Positions 33,646-44,477 of a stretch of 64,000 bases of DNA are shown here, piece by piece. A program made the position numbers and the translations under genes. The DNA is taken from NCBI GenBank assembly GCA_030686995.1, contig CM060709.1, positions 266,846,057-266,910,056 of the forward strand, given 5' to 3'. The stretch is from Artemisia argyi. Its lineage: Eukaryota; Streptophyta; Magnoliopsida; Asterales; Asteraceae. The stretch's first letter is position 1, and every line of letters starts with the position of its first letter. The notes beneath the pieces were generated by a model, which searched no databases, was not told the DNA's origin, and saw only the letters and a program-made list of their open reading frames with translations.

Positions 33646-33968
33646 TAAGAGTGTTTACCGGTTTGGTTATCGGGTTGTTCGGTTTATTTGATTCGGTTAT
33701 TTCAGTTAAGTTTCCTTTTAGGTAAAACCAAAAACTGAACCAAACCGACTTCCATTGGATTAAACTGAAACCGAATAACATGAATTACAAAAATTTACTT
33801 ATTTATTTTGCCAGTTCGATAACCGAGCCGAAAACCAAATATTTAATTCGATTCGGTTCGGGTAAATTTGGTTCATTTACAAATTCAGTTCTGATTTATT
33901 TCGGTTCAATTCGATTTGGTTTTGTTTTTCGATTTTTGTGGGGGAAACACGAATTTTGCACACTCATA
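33646..33968. mobile_element. Degenerate hAT-like MITE, ~323 bp
   Basis: The ends are TAAGAGTGTTTACC and GCACACTCATA, imperfectly inverted. Flanks AACGCTAT (33638-33645) and AACGCTAC (33969-33976) match at 7 of 8 bases. The interior is rich in CGGTT and AACCGA motifs in opposite orientations, as in the element at 17915. Confidence 0.55.
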
Positions 33969-34189
33969 AACGCTACTCAAAACTGTTATAGAACTTGCCA
34001 AAAAGGGTATTTAAAAGTCATTAAACAAACTAATAGATTTATGCACAATATCAAGATTACAAACCAAAACAAATTAAACTCAAAACATGCATGTATTGAT
34101 GTATATAAAATTGTACCTTTGACTGAAGCGAAGGGAGTAGGCGTAGGGTTTTATTTATTTTTATTTTTTATATTATTTATTTATTTATT

Positions 34190-34191
<2 letters not shown>

Positions 34192-34257
<66 letters not shown>
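34192..34257. repeat. (CT)n microsatellite joined to a 35-bp poly-T
   Basis: The CT run spans 34192-34222 and the T run 34223-34257, preceded by TTTA repeats from about 34160. This is simple sequence. Confidence 0.95.
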
Positions 34258-34260
<3 letters not shown>

Positions 34261-34921
34261 GAAAAAAAATAAATAAAACTAACTTGTATTATTAAGATTG
34301 AAAAGTGGCACTATACATTAGTCAATATTTTTGTGATACCCATATTTTAAAAGACAATAAATTGGTCAAAAACTCCACAATTTATTCTATTTTAATCTCG
34401 TTCAAAACATAACAATGACCATAAAAGTAATCAAACAATTGTTGGAATTGGTTGAAACCTCAACAATCTGTCCACAATTTTCGTTCGTCTTTTTAGTTTG
34501 TGTGACATTTTAGTAGTCTTTGAGTCAAAACACGTTTATACTTATTTCTTACATGTAACTTTTAAATATTAATAAATAAAGCTTGATGTTAAGACGTTGA
34601 GTTTGCACATTTCAAAACCATCGTCGATGCTTATTCCAAACGGCCAAGAGCCAAATGGTACTCTGAGTATAAAAATTGTTGACGTCATAAAATAACGTTA
34701 ATCGTACTTGATGATAGCGAAGGACCAAATGATAATAAATCTTAATTAAAATGAGAAAATTGAAAAATAATATAATCACGTTATATATGTATCGACTTGA
34801 ATTATAATGCATTTCATTAAGTTGGATCATATTCTACGAGTCAAATTTGTTGCTATTACTTTACATCGTTTTTACTTCAATATCACTTTCTCGTCCTTCT
34901 CTTTTTAAGGTTTTTTTTTTA

Positions 34922-35104
34922 GGCAAATAATAAAAAAAAAAATAATTTACTTGCCACAATTTTCATCGAATAGGCAGTGAACTAAAAATTTTCATTTTCA
35001 GCACCATTAACTTGTCTTTTTTTCATCGTATGGGTAATATGTGACCTGTTCAACAGGTATCAAGTTCCACCACCACCCAGAAGATGAATATTTGACAAGT
35101 ATAA

Positions 35105-35141
<37 letters not shown>

Positions 35142-35520
35142 ATTTGCCCTACCCATCACCACCCTTTGACGACCACTGCCGCTCCGGCCACCTCAACCCA
35201 CGACCCACCTTCTCCTTCCTCTCTCTTCCTCTTTCTTCATCACACAAACCATAACTAAAATAAAAAACCCAAACATCTCCACATTTCGCCGCTGTTATTT
35301 CTACCGGAAACCACCACCACCATCACAACAACCGCCGTTATTTCTACCTGAAACCACCACCACTGCCACAACAGCCGCCATTATTTACTTCCCATCATGT
35401 AAATAACACGAAATAACCGTATTCCAACACCCCACATCTCTCTCAGGCATTTCATCAAACACTTTAATTGCAACCCAAAACATCCCACATTCTTTGATAC
35501 GTTGGATGTTGGGTATCAAC

Positions 35521-35566
<46 letters not shown>

Positions 35567-35961
35567 TTTTCAGTGGTGGGTGTGTGGCTGTGGTTGAGTT
35601 ACGAGTGGTGATAGAGATATTTGTCGGCCCGTGAAGGGTACCATAGTAATGGAAATAATGTAGAGATCAAGAAAATGGTGGTAGTGTGTTCATGTTGGTG
35701 GTAGTGGTATTCCGGTGACCTAAACACTTGGGATATATAAACTAAGGATTTACTAATAGGGCAAATTATTAAAAAAAGTATTATACTTGCCAAATATTCA
35801 TCTTCTGGGTAGTGCTAGAACTTGGTACCTGTTGAACAAGTCACATATTACCTATACGATGAAAAAAAAGATAGGTTAATAGTGCTGAAAATGAAAATTT
35901 TTAATTCACTACCCATTCGATGAAATTGTGGCAAGTATATTACCTTTTTTTATTATTTGCC
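34922..35961. mobile_element. Long inverted-repeat element, or two inverted MITEs around a 600-bp core
   Basis: The left arm (about 34922-35150) and right arm (about 35758-35961) are reverse complements over more than 200 bp. Each arm itself starts and ends with GGCAAATWATT-type motifs. The outer edges abut T-runs (34911-34920 and 35963-35976) that may be the target duplication. The core is CCACCA/GCCGCC-rich and includes a (GA)n tract at 35524-35566; the left arm has a 30-bp T-run at 35108-35137. No transposase is present. A Mutator-like element with long TIRs or a pair of related MITEs in opposite orientation both fit. Confidence 0.7.
35524..35566. repeat. (GA)n microsatellite
   Basis: A perfect GA dinucleotide run of about 21 units lies inside the core of the inverted-repeat element. 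Confidence 0.95.
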
Positions 35962-35976
35962 ATTTTTTTTTTTTTT

Positions 35977-38390
35977 ACTCGATCCGTACCTTGGATGATG
36001 TTTGGATTTAGATTTCCAGTAGTCGTAAATCACAAAAGTGAGATAATCCGTTACGCGTGTTAGTGTGTCACTCGATATCAATTAGAAAGACTCTTTTATC
36101 TCTTTTACTTTTTTCGTCCACACATACTTATTATACTAACACGCGTTTGACCATCTATAAGACTATTCAATCAGTACAAGTAAACACAAGAAAAGGAGTA
36201 CTTTGGACTTTAAACAAATATAAAAATTTTGGTAATTATCCCAAAATACTAACTTATATATAATTAGATTATTCGTGCATAGTATCATGATTTTATAGTG
36301 GCAATAGTTTTAGTGATAAAATAAAGTTTATGGGTTATAAACAAAAAATAATAAAAATTTAAGGATTGGGATTAAACACAATGTTTTGAAACCCGGTTCG
36401 ACCTGGGTGGTTCAACGGGTCGAATTGTTTCGGTCGATAAACAGGTCAATATAAACCTGGTCAACCGGACGAGTTGGGTCAAAAAACGGGTCAACATTGT
36501 TTTCGATGTGTATTAATAATTTCTTTTTATAGTTGAAATTGCTCATAATTAATTGTTTCGACATTTGTTTTTAATTTTTTTTCACATTTTAATTTCTTAA
36601 CTTTTCACTATGAGCTGAGCATTCTTGTTTTATAGATAGTATATATAAAGTTGCCTATGAGAGCAGTAGGTTCTCTTGTATTGTAAAACTTGTTTTATAG
36701 CAAAAAGTGATGCTATTTTATTAATTTTTTATTTATAACTTAGAACATGCATATTAATTCGAAAACACCCTCACTCAAGTTCTAAAACACCTTTGACTCG
36801 CACTTTAACCCAATAAAACCTAAAGAAAAAGAAGAAGAAGAAGAAGAAAAAAATGCCGAATAACACGTACGGCAGGTAAATTTGGCACGAGATCTTTGAC
36901 GGTAAATGAAGTGTCAGTCGGTGCTATAGGGCACCATCAAGCCTTATAACTCATGACACCGACTGCTCTGATGGTAATATTGATAGAAAAGAGAAAATTT
37001 GCCAAAAAAAAATCAAAGCGTGAGAGCAGAAAACATAAACTGGGGAATATATATTATTTGTTTATGATTGTCAACATCGATTTTATCTAACTTTTTACTT
37101 TTCAAAATGTATATGCTAAATAAAACAAACAGCTATTCCAAGTTACACTAAATGGACGATTATCGTCTGTCCCTTATATCGATCGAGTCATAAAGAGCTC
37201 TTCCCTGCAGTCTTCCAAATAAAATTCGAACCGGTGAATCTCCTCAAGAACTTCTCGTTGTTTCATTTATCTTGTAATTTTTCTATAATTTTAATAAGAT
37301 ATATTAGAGCGTTTTCTGTTGCACCTGATCGACATGCATTGGTTCGGACTATATCTTCCATGGAAACTCCTCAAATATCTGTGTCATTCTTCCATCAAAA
37401 TCTAGGTCAGTAACGAAAACATTAATTAAGAGAGAGTTACCCTAAGCATTGGTGATTCAAATAAGGTTATCTATCTAGCTACAGAGGCAAATGCAAAGTT
37501 GAAATATAGAAAATATAACGTTTGAATAACGCTAGAAATGTACTTCTGGATTATAAAAGTAATGTAAAGTCAATGATCAAAACTTAGCAACCTGTCTTTC
37601 ATTATATAGTTAAGTTATCGTTTTCCATATGTATACATTTATGTATACAATTTAATAGAAAATTAAATATACTTCACATGTATACAATTATGTACGGAGT
37701 ATAGATGACAAGGATCATGACAAGAGATACTACAATATCAGATCACATTTTTAGTGGTGTATTTTGTGTTATACAATTAACCATTCATTTCATAAACATG
37801 CTTCAAACGTATTCTACTATATATCATTTCACAATGGATCGAAATCCCAGATTGTATTATAATAGTATTTCCGAAATCACAGATTGTATTATAATAATTA
37901 TTTTCATTATACCCGACCCACAACCCTTTCTATGCCCGACCCTTACTAAAGTGCTCGGCCCAGAAAAAAAAGGAGTCATAAACCGCCTTTCCTGGATAAC
38001 GATCGACGACATGATTCTCAAAAATTCCAAAACCAACATAGATCTCCAAAACCCACCGATACCACAAACCAACCTTTTCATTCTGAAGATCAAACTCATA
38101 TGGGTATTGCTTTAATATATGATATTTTCTAGGGTTTATGTACCAATTATCTTTTCTTTTATAAAGATTCTTTTCTTGATTGTTTTTGTAAAGCTTTTTG
38201 CGGTACCCTTTTCAGATTAGGTGATGTAATCTAGGCGGTTTTTGGTTTCCTCGGTGTCGTTGGGCTTATTTGATGAGCTGTGCAACAAAATCAAGAATAT
38301 GAGCATCAAGTCGAACATCTTGAATTGGTATGCCTATTAGTAGTATCTTAATTTTAGTTTTGTTGATGGTTTTATGTTAAAAGAAAGTTT
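35977..38390. other. Intergenic DNA, no confident gene
   Basis: It contains a patch of CGGGTC/GGTCAAC repeats at about 36380-36500, resembling hAT subterminal repeats without clear ends, and an (AAG)n tract at about 36822-36846. Short frames near 37705-38115 have no domain I recognise. Confidence 0.5.
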
Positions 38391-38429
<39 letters not shown>

Positions 38430-38433
38430 TTTT
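38391..38433. repeat. (TTTA)n microsatellite
   Basis: About ten perfect TTTA units are present. Confidence 0.95.
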
Positions 38434-39270
38434 AACTATTATCTTGAATTGAGAAGCAGGTATGGGATTTCGTTGTTGAATTCCGTTTCAATTCTGAGAC
38501 GAAAAGAAAACCAAATGCATACTGCTCATGTGTATTTTTTGTTGGAATTATAGTAATTTCTAGGTTTTTCACTCTTTTGGAGGAAACTGAGGAACAACCT
38601 GAACAATATGGTTGGTAAATTTGATAGTTGCGAGTAACTTTTATTGTAGAGGATGTTCTTACTTTAACAAAACGAGAGTGAAAATGGTGTTGTTGCGACC
38701 ATATGCAAACATGACTTTTAGTTTCTTTTATATCATAACACATGTACTAACAAGTTGTTGTTTTGAACACTCTTAACCATGGGATATTGACAGAGCTTTT
38801 GGACACTTCAGGTAAGACAATGTTATTATGCTCCTTTACTAACCCATAGTACAGGAAGTTAACCAATGTTGAGGTTCAAGGCAACATGGCCATAATGGGC
38901 GTGGTAACTATTTCCCTTTGTTTGTTTCCAAAATACGTTGAAAAGGTCCATGTCCTCTTGAAACTAACCGCGTAGGATCAACTGGGATTAAACCTCGAGG
39001 TTAGCATCTTTTTTTTCCCCAGATATTTTAGGGATGGAATTCTATTTATTAGAGCTTATGTTTTCAAGTTGTATTTGAAAAGTTACATTCTGATTTGGTT
39101 TTTTTGTCAACAATCTAACACAGCCGTGTCTCCCTCATGCAATTTTATAGAAAGCAAGGGGCATCCTGAAAATGACATATTGATTTGAGGTACATTGAAT
39201 GATACACCTTCTACGTTGTTGTTTCCATAAGTAAGTCTTTAAACATAGTGCCAACATATTGTTTACACAG

Positions 39271-39423
39271 GTTCATGAAGAAACAACCGAAGGGAACATA
39301 GACCAAACAGAGACCACATGCCCAAAGGATGAAACAACACCAATACCACCTCTACAACAAGCAACCACTGAACCTGAAGACAAACCAGTGACCCAAGCCA
39401 GCAAGAAGGCAAAGTACGATTAG
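39271..39423 (+). CDS. Candidate 3'-terminal exon, unknown gene
   Basis: A splice-acceptor-like TTGTTTACACAG precedes a clean 50-codon frame beginning VHEETTEGNIDQTETTCPKD and ending in a basic SKKAKYD tail before TAG at 39421-39423. The text is Thr/Glu/Pro-rich with a possible nuclear localisation signal at the end, as in the tails of some DNA-binding proteins. Upstream, a segment at about 38852-38900 has acceptor- and donor-like borders and one open phase, but I cannot join a convincing gene. The GC hairpin at 39735 and the Helitron-like end at 3314 raise the possibility of a gene fragment carried by a Helitron. Confidence 0.35.
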   Translation, partial: VHEETTEGNIDQTETTCPKDETTPIPPLQQATTEPEDKPVTQASKKAKYD

Positions 39424-39734
39424 CACAGTACAACAGGTCTGGTAACATGGTCTGTAACAAAACCTTAACTCCTTAAGTAGTAGTAACGTAATGTATAGTA
39501 AATGAACGTAGGGTACTGGCACATGTATCTAGGATAGATATGCAGGTTTGTCAGGATAGGGCGTCGCATTAGCGTACGAGTCTTTAAAATTGCAAGTATA
39601 AAGCCGTTAGGAAAAACGCTTGCAATGTTTTCTAAACACGATCTTGGCAATATATCTATCCAATTTTGTAGCTTTGACTACACATGCAACTGTACGAAAC
39701 ATACGAAAAGGTTTAGCACACAGGTATAGAGGCC

Positions 39735-39753
39735 CCCGCCGCAACGCGGCGGG
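39735..39753. other. Perfect GC hairpin, Helitron-like
   Basis: CCCGCCGC, loop AAC, then GCGGCGGG forms an 8-bp perfect stem in AT-rich DNA. Helitron 3' ends have such hairpins, but the CTRR terminus expected shortly downstream is not visible on either strand. Confidence 0.4.
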
Positions 39754-39918
39754 TTTGTTCTCTTTGTTGTTACTTATGCATTGATATTTATTTTAAGGGG
39801 TATTCATTAACGTTTTGTGACCAATTCTGTAAAAATAACTTAATTAGAATACTTTTATAAAGTCATTATTTTTCATTTTTTTTAAAATTTATAGTCAAGT
39901 TCTTTTGTAAACTATTAG

Positions 39919-40327
39919 TTTTTTTTTTAACTGCAACTTTTATTAAAACCAACTAGCAAAAGCTAGAACGAAATTACAAAGAAATCAAATAGGGGTGTTG
40001 CAACCAACTGCCCCGGCTAAAATTACAATTACATCTAGAGTGGCACCAAGTGAAAGAGCACGAAACAATATCATCGAAAATAACATCTTTACGAGGGACT
40101 TGCGTCGAGAAGAGCAGCTGATTCCGAAACATCCATACACTCCGCCAAGAAACATAAAAAACCCCTTCCAGCAAACCTTTAACTTTAGTGCTTAACCTGA
40201 TGGGATTGAACCAAATAAGCCAGTCAGAATACAAACTAAGGGGCGACCAAGACAGGTTCCACCATCGACATACTAGCCTGACGATATCCGTAACCAAACT
40301 ACAGCTGAAAAACAGATGTAACAAGTA
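39919..40327 (-). mobile_element. 5'-truncated LINE (non-LTR retrotransposon) 3' end
   Basis: On the minus strand a frame at 40324-39974 has no true ATG and encodes HLFFSCSLVTDIV, RLVCRWWNL, SDWLIWFNP and VFYVSWRSVWMFRNQLLF. These match the zinc-binding C-terminal tail (zf-RVT type) that follows reverse transcriptase in plant L1-type LINEs. A T-run at 39919-39928 is the poly-A tail read from the other strand. The RT itself is missing, as usual for 5'-truncated insertions. A clear target duplication was not found. Confidence 0.8.
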
Positions 40328-40395
40328 ATATTAGAACTGATATCTTTGAAGTTAATATCAGGTTTCTTAGTAATATTAGAACCGATATCTTTGGT
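40327..40395. repeat. 44-bp tandem duplication
   Basis: AGTAATATTAGAACTGATAT at 40327 and AGTAATATTAGAACCGATAT at 40371, each followed by CTTTG, lie at the edge of the LINE fragment. Confidence 0.75.
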
Positions 40396-40545
40396 TCAAA
40401 CAATGTAAAAAACATTTATATATAATTTTTTTACTTCTAAAAGAAAATCAAATTTTTTTTAGTGCTTGCAAATGTACTTTTTGCATAAATTTAAACAAGA
40501 GTATCTTTCTATGTTGGTTTAATACTTCCAAAACTTTATTACTTT

Positions 40546-40919
40546 GGCTGTGTTTGGCAAGAGCTTATAGGAGGGTTATAGGGGCTTAGGTTTTTTAAAT
40601 AAGTCAGATAATAAAATAAGTGTCGTTTGTCATGGGGCTTATGGAAGAACTTTTAAAATAAGTCGGCTAAAAACTTTAACCCCATAAAATGGGCTAAAAA
40701 CATTAGCTCAGAGCTTTTGAAAAATAAATTACTTATTTACCTATAAAAATATCTAACATATACAAAAACTCATCAAACTATGTCATTTTTAGCAATTTTG
40801 TAATAATAAGCCCCAGCCCCAGCCCATTTGCCAAACAAGTTTATAAAAATACAAATTTTAATTTTGGCTTATAATATAAGTCTCCGCCCCAGCCCCAACC
40901 CATTTCCCCAAACATACCC
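40546..40919. mobile_element. MITE-like element, ~374 bp (GGCTGTGTTTGG ends)
   Basis: The left end GGCTGTGTTTGGCA and right end TTCCCCAAACATACCC are imperfect inverted repeats of a type common in plant MITEs. The interior has AAGCCCCAGCCCCAGCCCAT-type text twice near the right end and GGGCTTA motifs near the left. Flanks TTTATTAC and TTTATTTA agree only partly. Confidence 0.5.
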
Positions 40920-41250
40920 TTTATTTAAGTTGTTGATAAAATTATAATCATCTTTAGATATGAGAGTCACTTTATTTTACATACTCAAAAATCCCTACTT
41001 ACCAAGGGATAGATCCGAACCGTTGGATCAAAATGACAAAAGTTAATGAAAAAAAACACGGAAGGACTACTATTGTAAATTCGTCATTCTCACCTACTGA
41101 TCCCCACACCACACATGTCATTTCTCACAAAATTACTTAAACAAAAAAACACACATAAACTTTCTCTCTCTAAACAAAAACTTCAAAATAAACCAAAAAC
41201 ATCACAAATCAAACCGATTTAACCATCAAAATCAAAGAAAACATATAGAA

Positions 41251-41328
41251 ATGGATGAATCGAGACAATCGGAACCAGATCCGGGGGGAAAACGATTCAA
41301 AATGAAGAGATTCAGATTGAAAATGATG
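41251..41328 (+). CDS. Candidate first exon of an unknown host gene
   Basis: ATG 41251 follows a long A/C-rich leader-like stretch with CTTTCTCTCTCTAAAC. It encodes MDESRQSEPDPGGKRFKMKR, then FRLKMM, and meets a donor-like GTACGA at 41329. If not spliced, the frame ends at 41364. The DNA downstream (41329-41714) is T-rich and intron-like, and it is where element D is inserted. No second exon could be identified beyond the insertion, and no family is recognised. Confidence 0.35.
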
Positions 41329-41876
41329 GTACGACACTTCCGATCCATTATTTTGTTATTTTAACTATTTGATGTGATTTTGTTCTTATATTTCTGTTTT
41401 TGATATTGTCAATGAAGCCTTTTTTATTTTTTGCTTTTTGTTGATTTTAGTTGTTATCTGTGATATTGAGATGATTCTGAATGATTTTGCTCTTATTTTT
41501 TTGTTTATATTAGTGTTTTTGAAAATATTTATGAACACTTTTATGTTTTTGTAGATTATAGTAGTTTATTGAGAGATTGTTGTTAGATGATTATTGAGAT
41601 AATACAAGAGATATTGTGACTGTAATATGCTTTTGAATTGTGTTTTTGATGCTATTTAGTTTGATGCACACCAAGTGTTTGATGAAATGCAAAGTTGATT
41701 AGAAAACTTATATCTGATGTGACGAAAAGTATACCGCTTTTAGGGGGTCATTTAAGCCCAAAATCGAGATTATTTGATCAAATATTGCCCTAAATCGTTT
41801 CTTTTGTCATTTTAGGTACTTTGGAAGCGAAAAGTGAAGAAAATGGCAAAGTCTCCAAATCAAGCTGGAAACAGTG

Positions 41877-42150
41877 TTTGATGGCGTCACGTATTGCATG
41901 TGACGGCGTCATGTTATGGCAAAGAGATGGATAAAAATGCATAACGAGACGCGCTAGAATGTTTTTGGAGATTTAAAGCGTGACGGCGTCACCAAGTCCG
42001 TCACGTGTAATTTACTTTTGACGGCCATGAGAAGATTTATAAGAGACGGCGTCAGATATGGATCTAGGCAATACGAGGATTTCTTTGGCGGCGAGTTGAC
42101 GGCATCATAATCAACACGTGACACCGTCAGCCCACAAAATCTATATATAG
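41877..42150 (+). promoter_or_regulatory. GACGGCGTCA palindrome array and TATA box, D 5' LTR
   Basis: The near-palindrome TGACGGCGTCA and variants occur about six times between 41884 and 42130. CTATATATAG at 42141-42150 follows the last copy by about 10 bp. The same block is at 54753-55023 in the 3' LTR and, reversed, at 57588-57870 in the solo LTR. Confidence 0.75.
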
Positions 42151-42465
42151 TTTTCTTATTTTCGTGTATTAGAGGAGGAGAATTTTAGAGATACTTTTGG
42201 GAGAACTTGTGGGGAAACCCTAGGTCGAATTTTACAGGGTTTTTCACCCTTTTTATCATCCATGTTCTAATAAAGATAACTCTTCAAATAATTATTCAAT
42301 ATGTCTATGTGTTGTTTCATTCTATCTTATGCTTGTCTTTACTTTAACATGCTAGGCTAGGTTTTCTTTGTCTTTACTTTAAGAACGAGGTGTGTCATGA
42401 GATTAAGTTTTGGTTAGTAATAGACAAGAGATTTCAGGGACGAAATCTAAATAAGGGGGATAGAA

Positions 42466-44462
42466 GTACTTGGACCCCACCCTAGATGAAATGGACTAAG
42501 GCCTTTCGTGATTGGCCAGTCAACGAATGTTGCGTTGCAAACCCGATAGTCAAACTAATAGTCAAAGTATGACTAATATAGTTTTGGAAAGTTATGATGT
42601 GTAACTTGAGGGACTAATGTTGTCAAGCATAAATATATTATAAGTGGGTTGTGGCCAAAGTAATAGAAAAGAGACTAGAAGAGCCATTCTTGCCATTGCC
42701 CAAAGATACCACCTAACTAGTTATTACTAGTTATTTCTAGACTTTTCTCCATCATTTTAGATGGAGTTGAAGTCTGGTTCTAGTGAGAGGAGAAAGGGAG
42801 GGAAAATCTAGATGATGACTTAAGGTGAAGAAGATGAAGGCTCCATGATTATGGACTCTCCTAGCTATGACCCTACACAAGTAAGTAATCTCATTCAAGT
42901 AGTTAGTTATTGGATTGATCATCATATAATCAAGATATGATTATATGATGATTAGAGATGTTTAGAGGTAAGATAATGGTTGTAGAGACCATTGGTAAGG
43001 TTATTTGGTCATGTGGTTAAAGTGTTTGTGTTTATGCCTAAGGGTGATGATGAAGGATGGTGATGATGATGAAGAGGATGCTTATGTTCTTGTTAAGCTT
43101 AGCTTTGAAAGCTAAGGTAAGTAAACCGGTTATGATTTGATATTATAATGATTTCTTACATTTTGTGTTATATGATTATGATGATGAGATGTTTTATAGT
43201 GTTTAAATGATGATGTGATGAAGAAGTAGATGTAAGGCTAGTTTGGCATAACTAGCAAAAGAGATTGAGAGTTTAGTTGGACTAGTGTAAGTGAGTAGGA
43301 AAGATTGAGATATAATGATAAGGCTTGAAATGGCCAAGGTATGTGCTATGTTAGTATTGCGATGAAATAAGTGGATTATGATGCTTAATGTGTGAATGAG
43401 TTATGATGTTATATTATGATCGTTTTACTTACTAAGCCTTTGTGCTTACGGTTTAGTTGTCTAACCGTTTTGTAGGTTGGCACGTTTTTATGGATGGCTT
43501 GGATATATGGATTAAGGCTTGGTTATGCGAGATTAGAAGGTTTGGGTAAGAAAATAGAAGCTTAGGTAGTATACCGAGCTCAAGTGTCATGTTTGTACCC
43601 CCGTGAGTCATTAATGTTATGTAAAGTATGGGCAAGTGTCAAGTGTATAAATTGGTGGTCAATGGACAAGTTATAGTATAGTTCTTGTGTTTACGGTCAA
43701 GTTAAAGGGGCGTTTGGCATAACGTGTAATTGTACCCATTTTGGGATGTGAACGGGTCAATGGTCATGGATCAAAGTTGTCATGGTTTTTAATGTTAAAT
43801 GAGTGTTTGGTTTACGGTTAAAGTGTTAATTTTATGGTTAAAGGTGATATGGTTAAGTGTAGTATGCAAATGGGTCAAAACGGGTGTTTCCACCCGTTAC
43901 TTTGTAAAGCACATTTTTGCGGGTCATTATGACCAAGTTTATGCATATATTTGATGTTTACAATGTCCTAATGATTTCTGGAAGTTTTGGTGTAATGTCA
44001 ATGTTATAAAAGTCGTTTTTCCGGAAAATGGGTAAAAAGTGCACTAAAGGGTTATGCAGAAAAAGGGGTGTTTAGGACAAGGTCCATTTTAACCCATTTT
44101 GGGTCTAACGATTCAAGAATTTTGGGAAACAAGGTATAATGTATATTTTAAGTTAAATGTGGATTACATATGTTTAAATATAGTTTTAAAGTGTCGATTT
44201 TATGTTACAAAGCGTTACGGGTCATTTTGAGACAATAGTGCACTTTAGGGGTCACAGTGCACTTTAGGGGTCATAGTGCACTTTAGGGTGCCACCACTCA
44301 TTTTAAAAGTATTGGAGTCTAATTCTTCTAAAAATAGTCTCAATGTTTGTTTTGTAACTTATTAGTCAGTTTATAAATGAGTTACAGGAGGTCATAAACG
44401 GGTCAAAGCGTTTCCGCGTAAAAGTTTTAAGTTTTTGGTCAAAGCGGGCACGGGGTGTAACA
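42466..44462 (+). repeat. Left LTR of element E (5' end deleted)
   Basis: It starts at GTACTTGGACC; the first 20 bp present at 46791-46810 are missing at a GA/A microhomology. Otherwise it is about 99 percent like 46811-48807 by eye. Three near-identical 19-bp units (GTGCACTTTAGGGGTCA) lie at about 44230-44285. Confidence 0.88.
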
Positions 44463-44465
44463 ACT

Positions 44466-44477
44466 TGGTATGAGAGC
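44466..44477 (+). other. Primer-binding site of element E
   Basis: TGGTATGAGAGC has one mismatch to the initiator-Met site TGGTATCAGAGC and lies 3 nt after the LTR end. Confidence 0.75.

Noticed and set aside
33780..34259. 159-codon plus-strand frame
   Set aside because: It is formed from hAT-like repeats, a CT microsatellite and a poly-T run.
39735..39753. GC hairpin considered as an intrinsic transcription terminator
   Set aside because: Bacterial-type terminators do not apply in a plant nuclear context, and no U-run follows.
44230..44290. Regularly spaced short repeats considered as a CRISPR-like array
   Set aside because: Only three adjacent 19-bp units without spacers, inside a plant LTR.
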